A DNA stretch of 22,470 nucleotides from an uncultured Lachnospiraceae bacterium (lineage in GTDB: Bacteria > Bacillota > Clostridia > Lachnospirales > Lachnospiraceae). Every line of letters starts with the position of its first letter. Within the stretch, counting starts at the first letter, position 1. The notes beneath the pieces are model-generated. The model was not told the DNA's origin. It did no database searches and saw nothing but the letters and a program-made list of their open reading frames with translations. Below are positions 1 to 8,149 of this stretch, piece after piece. The stretch spans positions 1 through 22,470 of the forward strand of contig CAMNGO010000013.1 of assembly GCA_946538445.1 (NCBI GenBank). Direction: 5' to 3'. The translations under genes were made by a program, and so were the position numbers.

Positions 1-1306
1 TGTTTGTCACATCATAGCCATATCCCATAACTTCTTTGTTACGGTATACAAAGGCCATGGACCCTTTAAAGGCACCGGGGGTTCTCAACCACCAACAGGT
101 TTCTGTCGGATGAAGCTGATCATAATAAGTACGAACTTCGTCGACGCTCATGAGGAATAATTTATCGATGGTATCCTCTCCGGTGTCCACTCCGGGATAA
201 TCCGGATTCTCCGGAGTTATCACGTTCGTATCCACGATTCTTTCCCACTCTTCGTCGTAAAAGTTCTCATTTCGGAAGGTGGTATTGAGCCATTCTCTCA
301 CGGAAGAATTAGCCCAGGTTACATTCTCATCCGCAGTGGTGTTGAAGGGAGTGGAACCAAGAGCATGGTCTTTTCCAAGAAGAATCCGGTCACCCTGGAT
401 ATCCAGGACACGCCAGTCCATTCGGGCAAAATGTACTACTTCACCCAGGACGCCGCTCTTAAGATTCTCTATCTCGAGTTTTGTGAATTTATCTCTGCTG
501 TCTTCGTAACCGCTGTCATATCCAAAACCTGCTTCCGGGCTGGCAACAGCCTTATAATCGGAATAGGCTGCTTCCGTATTGCCTTTTTTCATTTCTCTTT
601 CTGCAGCTTTATAACGATTATCCAGGTATCTCAGATAGGCTTCCTTCTCCCCGGTACGCCGATAGACGGCATCATATTTCTGATACGCCCCGGTATAACT
701 ACCGATAAACTCATAACCTTTTGCCAGGACCCGGCGGGCCATGGTGGTTCTGGAGAACAGAACCAGTGCCATGATGGCTATGATCAAGGCAACGCTGGCG
801 ATCAGGCTATGCCGACGGTCGGCAGCTTCCTGATTCAGGGCCATCTTCTCGCAGTATTCCGCCTGCTCCCTGGAGTCGGCACACTCCATGGCTTTGGCAT
901 AGAGTTCAGGGCTGACCCAACTTTTGCGGATGGGGTGCTTTGGCTCATAGTTGGCGATACGTAAGAAAAGAGTCTGGGCAGAATAATAATCCTGAGGTGA
1001 TTTTGCGGTGTCACGAATATGGCAGGCTTCCTCATAGAGATTGATCTTTCCCACTGTCCGGTAGTAGAATTTTTTTGTGTTTAATTCACGGATCAAATCA
1101 GAGTATTCCTCTTTGTCGTTGATCTTCTTCAGCCAGATGATGGCACGATTATAGTATTTATCCTGCTCTTCATACTGCTTCATGTGCTCGGCGATGCCCA
1201 TGTAGCGCATGGCAGTCTCGTAGCTTTTTTGTCTGACCTCTTCCGCGGTGAGTTCTTCCTCAGATGTCTGTTCAAGAATAATATCTATTTTCTCATCATT
1301 TTTCAT
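1..1306 (-). CDS. DUF6273-domain membrane protein with TPR-like helices (partial, C-terminus off the left edge)
   Basis: This frame stays open for 435 codons from ATG at 1306 to the window edge, so the C-terminus is missing. A ribosome binding site (AAGGAAGG) lies 11 bases upstream, and a sigma-A promoter lies at 1370-1398. Residues 1-160 are hydrophilic, helical and rich in Tyr, Glu and Lys, with TPR-like spacing (YETAMRYMGIAEHMKQYEEQ). One membrane segment follows at about 164-183 (LIASVALIIAIMALVLF). A second short helical stretch, also TPR-like, spans about 190-260. From about residue 280 the sequence matches the DUF6273 type: WRVLDIQGDRILLG, then NVTWANSSVREWLN and CWWLRTPG. That domain is common in large clostridial membrane proteins, and I know of no assigned biochemical function. 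The N-terminus is probably cytoplasmic and the DUF6273 part outside (inference). The domain name comes from motif recall, without a profile search. Confidence 0.85.
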   Translation of the reverse strand, partial: MKNDEKIDIILEQTSEEELTAEEVRQKSYETAMRYMGIAEHMKQYEEQDKYYNRAIIWLKKINDKEEYSDLIRELNTKKFYYRTVGKINLYEEACHIRDTAKSPQDYYSAQTLFLRIANYEPKHPIRKSWVSPELYAKAMECADSREQAEYCEKMALNQEAADRRHSLIASVALIIAIMALVLFSRTTMARRVLAKGYEFIGSYTGAYQKYDAVYRRTGEKEAYLRYLDNRYKAAEREMKKGNTEAAYSDYKAVASPEAGFGYDSGYEDSRDKFTKLEIENLKSGVLGEVVHFARMDWRVLDIQGDRILLGKDHALGSTPFNTTADENVTWANSSVREWLNTTFRNENFYDEEWERIVDTNVITPENPDYPGVDTGEDTIDKLFLMSVDEVRTYYDQLHPTETCWWLRTPGAFKGSMAFVYRNKEVMGYGYDVTN

Positions 1307-1369
1307 GGAAACAACTACCTTCCTTATATAGGTGTTATCTACAGTATCTTTTTGATTTTTAACCAAGTC

Positions 1370-1398
1370 ATAATATCACTTTTTCCTGAGAATTACAA
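1370..1398 (-). promoter_or_regulatory. sigma-A promoter for the DUF6273 gene
   Basis: On the minus strand, -35 TTGTAA (1393-1398) and -10 TATTAT (1370-1375) are separated by 17 bases. The -10 box ends 63 bases before the ATG at 1306. It lies in the 137-base gap after the upstream DUF885 gene, so the DUF6273 gene can be transcribed on its own. No convincing terminator separates the two genes. Confidence 0.65.
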
Positions 1399-1443
1399 CA
1401 TATTCTTGCCACAATTCTTAAATCCGTACACGATCTGCCGGTT

Positions 1444-3183
1444 TTATTGCTGAAAATAACCGATCAGTGAAGACAGGATATAGAAAGGGCAGGGACCGAA
1501 TCGAAGCAGGGTGTCATGAGATTCCTGGATAGGAGTCTTCCCTCCATCAGGAGGCAGCAGGTCAAGGATTTCATGATACCCGATGCTGTATTTCAGGGAA
1601 TCCACGGGATTGGCAATCACATAATGATAGACCGATTCTGCACTTTCGGCAGGAACATCATACTGATCCAGATAACCCGCCAGTTCTTCCTGAGTATGAC
1701 CATCGTAATTCACATACAGATCGGCCAGGGAAGTGATGCACAGCTTCATCAAAGCCTGATCCTTATACAGGGTCCGCAGCTGCTTCGTGATCTCTTCATC
1801 CTTATTGGAAAAAGACAGGAAATCATATTGGAACATCTCTGCATAGGTGGCCCAGCCTTCTTCGTACCCGCTGTTTGCCAGATAGAGCTGAAGGGGATGA
1901 TACAGGGTGTTATAAAAATAATTGGTCTGGTAGAGGTGTCCAGGATAACCCTCATGGGCCAGGACACCGTGGACTTCCTCCTCACCTGTCAGAAGGGAGT
2001 TGAAAAGGATTGTATTATCGGAAGCCCCATCCAGGGCAGGTCTGATGTAGAATGCGGTATGATCCGGGTCGGACATGAAATCCGGCATCTCCCGGAAGCT
2101 GCATGTGACAGAGTCGATTTTCGGAAAATAGACCAGGGTATTCTGCCTCTCTTCTTCCATGACATCTTCCGGTTCCGTATAAGTAGGAAAAGCACTGTAG
2201 TAGTCAGAATCCAGATCCGGATTGTTTTTATATAATTGCTCTTTCTCATCAAAAGCCTGTTGGTATATTTCCTGAAGAGCAGTCCTGCATTCCTCGGGAG
2301 ACAGACGGGTTCCCACATCCGCTTTCAGAAGAAATTCATAATAGGCGGATCCGGAAGGATAAGAAGAGATGGAATCCTGTTCCATGGAGTATTGAAGTTT
2401 GCTTGTCAGAGTACTGTCCAGATGCCTGATCGCTGGAAGAACCGTCTCCCGGACGGCCTCTTCATTTCTGCTCAGATAGTCGGTTTTATCTTTTTCCGCA
2501 AGATCCGGAATTTCCTCCAGCCGTTGGGCAAAGCTTTGTACAAAAATACTTTCTTCCACTTTGTCTGTCAGAAAAGAATTCAGGGCTTCCGAAGTATCCT
2601 GGATCAGAGCGATGGAGGTCAGGATGCCGGCATCGTTGCGTGCTTTTTCGTAATCATATAATTCATCATAGTATTCCGGAATTTTGTCCAGCAGGTTCAG
2701 ATATTCTTCCACATCTTTACTGTTGTGGAATTCATACAGGATCAGAGAAGAGATGATGGAAACCGCATCTCCGCCTTTTCCCAGTGTGGTGGCATGATAA
2801 GGGTATTTTATCAACATTTCCTTATCCAGCTGCAGTTTGTCTTTGAGAAGGATGGCAACCTGCTGCTGGGGGATCGATAACTTCGAAGTATCGTAGGTAT
2901 TTAGTTTGGTCAGTATATCCTGCGTTCTGTCTGTTTTTTCTTCTATGGCAGCAGGGCTCCTGCTTCCGAAGGGAGCACTTTGTTCCATCCGGATTCCATG
3001 GGAGGAGGGATCCTCGAAACAAGATTTTGCAAACAGATAATTCTCCTGACCATAATTCTTCAGGCAGTCATCCAGAAAACGGCCAAATCCTGCCTGGGTG
3101 GAAGATTTACAGCCCGAGGACAGGCAGAGGATGAGACAAAGGACCAGGGTGGATATTACTTTACTAAAATGAAACCTTTTCAT
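1444..3183 (-). CDS. DUF885 family lipoprotein, putative zinc metallopeptidase
   Basis: This is a 579-residue exported lipoprotein. It has a basic N-terminus, a hydrophobic core, and the lipobox LSSGC with Cys25 as the predicted lipidation site. The C-terminal half carries HEGYPGH at 410-416 and EGWATYAE at 442-449. This pair is typical of the DUF885 (COG4805) family, where the two His and the downstream Glu are thought to bind zinc as in gluzincin peptidases. The length is usual for the family. The start at 3183 is supported by AAGGAG with a 7-base spacer and by the signal peptide beginning right there. It probably acts on peptides at the outer face of the membrane (inference); the substrate is unknown. 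It is transcribed alone from the promoter at 3216-3245, divergently from tatD. Confidence 0.88.
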   Translation of the reverse strand: MKRFHFSKVISTLVLCLILCLSSGCKSSTQAGFGRFLDDCLKNYGQENYLFAKSCFEDPSSHGIRMEQSAPFGSRSPAAIEEKTDRTQDILTKLNTYDTSKLSIPQQQVAILLKDKLQLDKEMLIKYPYHATTLGKGGDAVSIISSLILYEFHNSKDVEEYLNLLDKIPEYYDELYDYEKARNDAGILTSIALIQDTSEALNSFLTDKVEESIFVQSFAQRLEEIPDLAEKDKTDYLSRNEEAVRETVLPAIRHLDSTLTSKLQYSMEQDSISSYPSGSAYYEFLLKADVGTRLSPEECRTALQEIYQQAFDEKEQLYKNNPDLDSDYYSAFPTYTEPEDVMEEERQNTLVYFPKIDSVTCSFREMPDFMSDPDHTAFYIRPALDGASDNTILFNSLLTGEEEVHGVLAHEGYPGHLYQTNYFYNTLYHPLQLYLANSGYEEGWATYAEMFQYDFLSFSNKDEEITKQLRTLYKDQALMKLCITSLADLYVNYDGHTQEELAGYLDQYDVPAESAESVYHYVIANPVDSLKYSIGYHEILDLLPPDGGKTPIQESHDTLLRFGPCPFYILSSLIGYFQQ

Positions 3184-3215
3184 GAGAAACTCCTTATTGA
3201 TGTATAGCTGAGTTT

Positions 3216-3245
3216 ATTATATATCCAAGCAGGACTTTTTTTCAA
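3216..3245 (-). promoter_or_regulatory. sigma-A promoter for the DUF885 lipoprotein gene
   Basis: On the minus strand, -35 TTGAAA (3240-3245) and a perfect -10 TATAAT (3216-3221) are 18 bases apart. The -10 box ends 32 bases upstream of the start codon. Confidence 0.65.
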
Positions 3246-3309
3246 TCTCTATGTGGGATTCCAATCTGACATGAAAATATATATATTTTTATGCCTCCTG
3301 ATTTATAAG

Positions 3310-3338
3310 TGGACGATTGCATCCATTTATCCTATAAT
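3310..3338 (+). promoter_or_regulatory. sigma-A promoter for tatD-rsmA-tadA
   Basis: A perfect -10 TATAAT at 3333-3338 is preceded by a weak -35 TGGACG at 3310-3315 with a 17-base spacer. It lies 56 bases before the tatD start, in the divergent intergenic region shared with the DUF885 gene. Confidence 0.5.
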
Positions 3339-3394
3339 AGTTAGAGCGATTACAAAGATATTACCGGAAGCGGATTACGAGAGAGGCATAAAAG

Positions 3395-4165
3395 ATGATA
3401 TTTGATACCCATGCACATTACAATTCAAAACAGTACGAGGATGACAGGGACCAGGTCCTGCGAGGCCTGAAGGAAGCGGGTGTAGAAAAGGTGGTAAATA
3501 TCGCCGCAGAGTGGGAATCCCTGGAAGCAACCATAAAACTGACAGAAGAGTATCCCTTTGTGTATGGCACGGTAGGTATCCATCCGGATCATGTGAAAGA
3601 TCTTGATGCGGAGAGACTGGAGATCATCCGACAGATGAGCAGGAAGGACAAGATTCTTGCCATCGGCGAGATCGGACTTGATTATCATTGGATGGTATCC
3701 TCCAAAGAGATGCAGAAAGAGTGGTTCATACGCCAGCTGGAACTGGCCAGGGAGGAAAACCTGCCGGTTGTGATTCACAGCAGAGATGCTGCCCGGGACA
3801 CCTTTGAGATCATGAGAGACGTTCATGCCGGCTCCACCCAGGGGGTGATCCATTGTTATTCCGGTTCTGTGGAGATGGCCCGGGAATATGTGAAGCTGGG
3901 ATATTACCTGGGAATCGGAGGTGTTGTGACCTTCAAGAATTCCAAGGTGCTAAAAAGAGTGGTGGAGGAGATTCCTCTGTCCCATCTTGTTTTAGAAACC
4001 GATTGCCCTTATCTTAGTCCTGTTCCTTATCGGGGAAAGAGAAATTCATCCGACCGGCTGACCTATGTGGCGGATGCCATCGCCAGCCTGAAAGGCTGCG
4101 ACAGGGAAGATGTGGAGAGGATTACCTGGGAGAATGCTCACAGATTGTATGGCTTGGCTTTATGA
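3395..4165 (+). CDS. tatD: TatD family metal-dependent deoxyribonuclease
   Basis: The 256 residues cover the full TIM-barrel TatD fold at its usual length. Metal ligands and signature motifs are present: DTHAHY (His6, His8), AIGEIGLDYH (Glu92), VVIHSRDA (His128), VIHCYSG (His153) and LETDCPY (Asp203). Family members are 3'-5' exonucleases or DNases linked to DNA repair and fragment clearance in the cytoplasm. The start ATG at 3395 follows GAGAGG with a suitable spacer. rsmA begins 45 bases downstream, and the tatD-rsmA neighbourhood is conserved in Firmicutes, often with rnmV between them. Here rnmV is absent. A 17-base perfect inverted repeat lies just after the stop codon (see 4173-4189). 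Confidence 0.95.
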   Translation: MIFDTHAHYNSKQYEDDRDQVLRGLKEAGVEKVVNIAAEWESLEATIKLTEEYPFVYGTVGIHPDHVKDLDAERLEIIRQMSRKDKILAIGEIGLDYHWMVSSKEMQKEWFIRQLELAREENLPVVIHSRDAARDTFEIMRDVHAGSTQGVIHCYSGSVEMAREYVKLGYYLGIGGVVTFKNSKVLKRVVEEIPLSHLVLETDCPYLSPVPYRGKRNSSDRLTYVADAIASLKGCDREDVERITWENAHRLYGLAL

Positions 4166-4172
4166 TGATTAT

Positions 4173-4189
4173 GGGAGAATCATTCTCCC
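4173..4189 (+). repeat. 17-base perfect inverted repeat between tatD and rsmA
   Basis: GGGAGAAT and ATTCTCCC flank one central C, starting 8 bases after the tatD stop and ending 21 bases before the rsmA start. As RNA it would form a 6-bp stem with a 5-base loop. There is no T tract, so it is not a classical terminator. It may stabilise or attenuate the transcript, or may be chance. Confidence 0.45.
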
Positions 4190-4210
4190 CGGATTGAAAG
4201 GAGACAGCCC

Positions 4211-5077
4211 ATGGCTTATTTAGGAAATCCGAAGGAAACCATTGCGGTTTTACAGAAATACGGATTTAATTTTCAAAAAAAATACGGGCAGAATTTTTTG
4301 ATCGACAGTCATGTACTGGATAAGATCATCGAGGCGGCAGAGATTGGGCCGGAGGATTTTGTCCTGGAGATCGGCCCGGGTATCGGTACCATGACCCAGT
4401 ATCTGGCAGAGGCCGCCAGGGAAGTGGTCGCAGTGGAAATCGACCGGAAACTGATCCCCATCCTGGAAGATACCCTGTCCGAATATGACAATGTGACGGT
4501 GATCAATGAAGACATCCTGAAGGTGGATCTGGCCTCCCTGGCCCGGGAGAGGAACCAGGGGAAACCCATGAAAGTGGTGGCGAATCTTCCATATTATATA
4601 ACCACTCCCATTATCATGGGTCTCTTTGAAAAGGGGGTGCCTCTGGAATCCATCACGGTGATGGTCCAGAAAGAGGTGGCTGACCGTATGCAGGTTGGAC
4701 CGGGGACCAAGGACTATGGTGCCCTGTCCCTGGCAGTACAGTATTATTCTGAGCCGAAAGTAGTGGCAAATGTGCCGCCAAATTGTTTTATTCCAAGACC
4801 AGATGTAGGTTCGGCCGTGATCCGGCTGACCAGATATGAAAAAAGCCCGGTGGAGGTCAAGGATGCGGGATTCATGTTCCGGCTGATCCGTGCGGCCTTC
4901 AATCAGCGGAGAAAAACCTTACAAAACGGTCTGCATAATTCCAAAGAACTGCAGCTGGAAAAAAGCACCATCGTGGAGACTCTGGAAAAAATGGGCCTGC
5001 CGGCCACGGTGCGTGGTGAACAGTTGAGCCTGGAAGAGTTCGCGCAACTGTCGGATCTTCTTCAATCTGCCGAATGA
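4211..5077 (+). CDS. rsmA: 16S rRNA dimethyladenosine transferase (RsmA/KsgA)
   Basis: This enzyme dimethylates the two adjacent adenosines in the helix 45 loop of 16S rRNA, using S-adenosylmethionine, late in small-subunit assembly. The 288 residues are the normal length. Visible motifs are YGQNFLID (25-32), the SAM-binding loop LEIGPGIGT (52-60), VAVEIDRKL, the catalytic NLPYY (125-129), FIPRPDVGSAV, and the C-terminal AAFNQRRKTLQ that contacts RNA. AAAGGAG lies 7 bases before ATG 4211. The stop codon overlaps the first possible start of tadA as ATGA, so the two are probably translationally coupled. Confidence 0.97.
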   Translation: MAYLGNPKETIAVLQKYGFNFQKKYGQNFLIDSHVLDKIIEAAEIGPEDFVLEIGPGIGTMTQYLAEAAREVVAVEIDRKLIPILEDTLSEYDNVTVINEDILKVDLASLARERNQGKPMKVVANLPYYITTPIIMGLFEKGVPLESITVMVQKEVADRMQVGPGTKDYGALSLAVQYYSEPKVVANVPPNCFIPRPDVGSAVIRLTRYEKSPVEVKDAGFMFRLIRAAFNQRRKTLQNGLHNSKELQLEKSTIVETLEKMGLPATVRGEQLSLEEFAQLSDLLQSAE

Positions 5078-5619
5078 CCGGAGGGGATCCTGCAAGATCA
5101 GAATGGGACAGAAAAATGAGAAAGTATACACAGGACGAAAAGTTCATGAAAGAAGCAATCCGTCAGGCAAAGAAGGCCCAGGCCATAGGGGATGTTCCCA
5201 TCGGCTGTGTCATCGTCTGCCAGGACCGGATCATAGCCAGGGGCTATAATAAAAGGAACAAAGAAAAGACAGTACTGGCCCACGCAGAGCTGTTAGCAAT
5301 GCGGAAGGCCTGCCGCTATACCGGGGACTGGAGGCTGGAGGACTGTACCATGTACATTACACTTGAACCGTGTCAGATGTGCGCCGGAGCCATCGTACAA
5401 GCCAGGATACCCAGAGTCGTGATCGGCAGCATGAATGCCAAAGCAGGCTGTGCCGGTTCCGTTCTCAACATCCTGGAGATGGAGCAGTTCAATCACCAAT
5501 GTCAGGTGACCAGAGGGGTACTGGAAGAGGAATGCTCTTCCATGCTTTCCGATTTTTTTGCCCAGCTTCGGAAAAGGCAAAAAGAAGGGAAAATGACGAA
5601 AATCGGAAATTCGGATTGA
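5074..5619 (+). CDS. tadA: tRNA-specific adenosine deaminase TadA
   Basis: TadA deaminates the wobble A34 of tRNA-Arg(ACG) to inosine and is normally essential. The zinc and catalytic residues are present: HAE at 70-72 (His70 ligand, Glu72 proton shuttle) and PCQMC at 99-103 (Cys100, Cys103). The VPIGCVIV strand precedes them. The start is uncertain. ATG 5074 overlaps the rsmA stop as ATGA and suggests coupling, but residues 1-14 are not family-like. ATG 5116 (MRKYTQDEKFMKEA) gives a more typical N-terminus and 167 residues. Neither has a strong ribosome binding site. The -35 box of the downstream ffs promoter overlaps the end of this gene. Confidence 0.93.
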   Translation: MTGGDPARSEWDRKMRKYTQDEKFMKEAIRQAKKAQAIGDVPIGCVIVCQDRIIARGYNKRNKEKTVLAHAELLAMRKACRYTGDWRLEDCTMYITLEPCQMCAGAIVQARIPRVVIGSMNAKAGCAGSVLNILEMEQFNHQCQVTRGVLEEECSSMLSDFFAQLRKRQKEGKMTKIGNSD

Positions 5620-5644
5620 CATATATTTTGAAATCATTTATACT
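5616..5644 (+). promoter_or_regulatory. strong sigma-A promoter for SRP RNA
   Basis: A perfect -35 TTGACA (5616-5621) and -10 TATACT (5639-5644) have an ideal 17-base spacer. The predicted transcription start is near 5651, exactly where the SRP RNA 5' strand begins. The -35 box overlaps the tadA stop codon. Confidence 0.85.
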
Positions 5645-5649
5645 AACTA

Positions 5650-5920
5650 ATACCGTGCAGCTGGGGAGGTAGCGGCGCCCTGTACCTGAAATCCGCTATA
5701 GCAGGAGTGATGGTTGTCCCCGGATGACCTACGGATGGAGCTGCCCTTTATAAGTGGTGATGACAATTGGGTCTCGCGCAACAGGAACCTGTGAACCGTG
5801 TCAGGTCGGGAACGAAGCAGCACTAAGGAGGACCTTCTGTGTGCCGCGAGGGTGCCTGGTTCGAGCTAACTGTAGAGGTAACGTCTGTTGGTAGGCATAC
5901 AAAGGCAACCGCACGGTTTT
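5650..5920 (+). ncRNA. ffs: Signal recognition particle RNA, large Gram-positive type (scRNA)
   Basis: This is a stable RNA of about 270 nt that scaffolds Ffh for co-translational protein targeting. The universally conserved domain IV lies at 5800-5821, with GTCAGG, a GGAA tetraloop (5809-5812) and GAAGCAGC. The 5' end ACCGTGC (5652-5658) pairs with GCACGGT (5911-5917), which closes the molecule. The 5' part resembles the Bacillus scRNA Alu domain (GCCCTGTACC...ATCCGCTATAGCAGG). The base pair closing the tetraloop is G-C (TCG-GGAA-CGA) where the common form is C-G, a compensated change. A strong promoter and a terminator flank it, so it is an independent unit between tadA and lysK. The ends are estimated to a few bases. 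Confidence 0.95.
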
Positions 5921-5932
5921 AAGATTGTTATG

Positions 5933-5961
5933 GCCATTTCTTAGATAGAGATGGCTTTTTT
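5933..5961 (+). terminator. Rho-independent terminator of ffs
   Basis: GCCATTTC (5933-5940) pairs with GAGATGGC (5948-5955), including one G-U pair, around a 7-base loop. Six T follow. Confidence 0.85.
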
Positions 5962-5993
5962 GTTAGTTACATATATCACTAGGAGGACGTAAG

Positions 5994-8039
5994 ATGCATT
6001 GGTCTGAGAAGATAGCGAAGGATATCATCAAGAGAAACCCGGACAAAGAGGAATATGTATGTGCCGCAGGGATCAGTCCCTCCGGCTCGATCCATATCGG
6101 GAATTTCCGGGATATTGCAACCAGTTATTTTGTGTATAAAGCTTTAATCAAACAAGGGAAAAAGGCCCGTCTTCTTTTCTCCTGGGATGAGTTTGACCGT
6201 TTCCGCAAGGTGCCGGTGAATGTAAAAGATATCGCTCCGGAACTGGAGGAGGACATCGGAAAGCCTTATGTGGATGTGAAAGATCCATTTGGCTGCTGCG
6301 GTTCTTATGCAGAACATTTTGAGAAGGAATTTGAAGTCTCCCTGGAAAGATTCGGGATCAAGATCGACGCCCGTCGCCAGAGTGAGAATTACCGAAGCGG
6401 CAGATATGCCAAATATGTGGTGGAGGCCATTCAGAAGAGAAAGGAGATCTACGATATCCTGGATAAATTCCGTCAGCAGGAAGCCACGCCGGAAGAAAGG
6501 GAAGCTTACTACCCGGTCAGCATCTATTGTCCGGTCTGCGGTAAGGATGAGACCACCATCCTGTCCTGTACCGAGGATGGAACAAAGGCGGAGTATACCT
6601 GCAAGTGCGGGCATTCCGGATCCTGGGATTTCACCAAGGATTTTAACTGTAAACTGGCATGGAAGATCGACTGGCCTATGCGCTGGAAGGTGGAAGGAGT
6701 AGACTTCGAGCCGGGTGGAAAGGACCACGCAAGTCCCGGCGGCAGCTATGACACCAGCAAGATCATCGCCAAGAAGATTTTCGGGATCAATGCACCTATG
6801 TTCAAAGGCTATGAATTCATCGGAATCAAGGGTACCACCGGGAAGATGTCCGGTTCCACCGGATTGAATCTGACTCCGGAGACTTTGCTTAAGATCTATC
6901 AGCCGGAAGTGATTCTGTGGCTCTATTCCAAATCCGAACCGAACAAGGCTTTTGACTTCTGTTTTGATGATGAGATTCTGCGTCAGTACTTTGAGTATGA
7001 CAAGATGCTTAAAGTATATCAGGCAGGAAAAGGAAAGAATTTTGATTATATTGAGGGAATCATGCACAACTGTGCCATCGAGGGCAGGACGGTCTACCCG
7101 GTTCCCATGCAGCAGATCGTGAATTTCGGCTCCGTGGTTGATTTCAACTCCAAGATGCTGGAGACAGTTTTTGAGAAGATCGGTACTCCTTATAAGGAAG
7201 AAGAATTCGAGGAGCGTCTTGATCTTGCCAGGTACTGGCTGGAGAAATGTTCTCCGGAGAACATGAATACCTTGCTTGGATACCGTAACTTTGATTATTA
7301 TGAGACGCTGAATCAGGTGGAAAAAGATGAGATCCGAATCCTGCATGATTTTATAGCAGCGGGAGATTATGATCTGGATGCCCTGAACTCCTTCATCTAT
7401 ACGATCCCCAAGCAGGCGGATCCTGATTTCCAGGAGGAGAATAAAAAGGCTGTGCAGGCTAATTTCTTCAAGAATGCCTACAATCTCATGATCGGTAAGG
7501 CGGCAGGTCCCCGTTTATACCTCTTCCTCTATGCAGTGGATCCTGAGAGGTATCTCCCTCTTCTGGATTTCTCCACCCCACAGACCGAGGAGGAGAAGAA
7601 GCTGGCAGCAGCCGCCAAAGCTGAGGCGGAGAGGATTGCCGCTGAGAAGGAAGCGGAGAGAATCGCAGCTGAGGAAGAGGAGGCAAGAAGAAATGCCCTT
7701 GCACCTGTGAAGAGCCAGATTACTATCGAGGAATTCGACAAGATTGATATGCGTGTCTGCAAGATCGTCAAATGTGAAGTGGTTAAGAAGGCAGATTCCC
7801 TTCTGAAACTCACCTTAAACGATGGGTTTGGTGAGAGGGTGATCATTTCCTCCATCCGCAGTTACTACACTCCGGAAGAGATGGTCGGAAAGAAGATTAT
7901 CGTGATCGCAAACCTGAAGCCGGCTAAGTTCGCCGGACAGAAGAGCGACGGCATGTTGCTTGCAGCCAGTGGAGAGGATTTCGGATGCAAGGTTATCTTC
8001 GTGGATGACCTGGTTCCGGAAGGTACCATGATCCACTAG
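5994..8039 (+). CDS. lysK: Class I lysyl-tRNA synthetase with fused C-terminal tRNA-binding (Trbp111/EMAP-like) domain
   Basis: It charges tRNA-Lys with lysine. Residues 1-525 are a class I LysRS, unrelated to the common class II enzyme. Signatures are PSGSIHIGNFRD (HIGH-type, 34-37), KMSGS (284-288), GGKDHASPGGSYDTSK (241-256), and Cys pairs at 179/182 and 203/205 resembling a zinc ribbon. Residues 531-574 form an Ala/Glu-rich helical linker. Residues 575-681 (ITIEEFDKIDMRVCKI ... LKPAKFAGQKSDGMLLAA) are an OB fold of the type found at the MetRS C-terminus and in Trbp111/EMAP II, which binds the tRNA elbow. Most class I LysRS end near residue 530, so the tail is an addition. AGGAGG lies 7 bases before ATG. 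No T-box precedes it; transcription may come from its upstream neighbours. Confidence 0.95.
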   Translation: MHWSEKIAKDIIKRNPDKEEYVCAAGISPSGSIHIGNFRDIATSYFVYKALIKQGKKARLLFSWDEFDRFRKVPVNVKDIAPELEEDIGKPYVDVKDPFGCCGSYAEHFEKEFEVSLERFGIKIDARRQSENYRSGRYAKYVVEAIQKRKEIYDILDKFRQQEATPEEREAYYPVSIYCPVCGKDETTILSCTEDGTKAEYTCKCGHSGSWDFTKDFNCKLAWKIDWPMRWKVEGVDFEPGGKDHASPGGSYDTSKIIAKKIFGINAPMFKGYEFIGIKGTTGKMSGSTGLNLTPETLLKIYQPEVILWLYSKSEPNKAFDFCFDDEILRQYFEYDKMLKVYQAGKGKNFDYIEGIMHNCAIEGRTVYPVPMQQIVNFGSVVDFNSKMLETVFEKIGTPYKEEEFEERLDLARYWLEKCSPENMNTLLGYRNFDYYETLNQVEKDEIRILHDFIAAGDYDLDALNSFIYTIPKQADPDFQEENKKAVQANFFKNAYNLMIGKAAGPRLYLFLYAVDPERYLPLLDFSTPQTEEEKKLAAAAKAEAERIAAEKEAERIAAEEEEARRNALAPVKSQITIEEFDKIDMRVCKIVKCEVVKKADSLLKLTLNDGFGERVIISSIRSYYTPEEMVGKKIIVIANLKPAKFAGQKSDGMLLAASGEDFGCKVIFVDDLVPEGTMIH

Positions 8040-8075
8040 ACTAAACCGGATGGTAAAAACCGGGAAACTGCTCTG

Positions 8076-8100
8076 TCGGGAAACAAGTTGAGTTTTCCGA
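8076..8100 (+). other. Inverted repeat between lysK and the trigger-factor-like gene
   Basis: TCGGGAAAC (8076-8084) pairs with GTTTTCCGA (8092-8100), one G-U pair included, around a 7-base loop. It starts 37 bases after the lysK stop and has no T tract, so it is at best a weak attenuator or a 3'-end stabiliser. Confidence 0.45.
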
Positions 8101-8116
8101 GAATCGGTGATAAAGT
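8088..8116 (+). promoter_or_regulatory. Possible promoter for the trigger-factor-like lipoprotein gene
   Basis: TTGAGT (8088-8093) and TAAAGT (8111-8116) are 17 bases apart, and the second box ends 33 bases before the start codon. The -10 box is poor, and the -35 box lies inside the 8076-8100 inverted repeat. Confidence 0.3.
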
Positions 8117-8149
8117 AAATCATACTTTATGAAAGAAAGGAGATAGGAC

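Noticed and set aside
365..964. Plus-strand open frame of 199 codons near the left edge
   Set aside because: It is the complement of the DUF6273 gene, which has a promoter, ribosome binding site, membrane segment and domain motifs on the minus strand.
5920..5993. T-box or other riboswitch before the lysyl-tRNA synthetase gene
   Set aside because: The gap after the SRP RNA contains only its terminator and a ribosome binding site; no T-box bulge or specifier-type structure is present.
6144..7346. 400-codon open frame antisense to the LysRS gene
   Set aside because: It lies wholly opposite a well-supported gene, has no family motif or usable ribosome binding site, and reflects codon bias of the sense gene.
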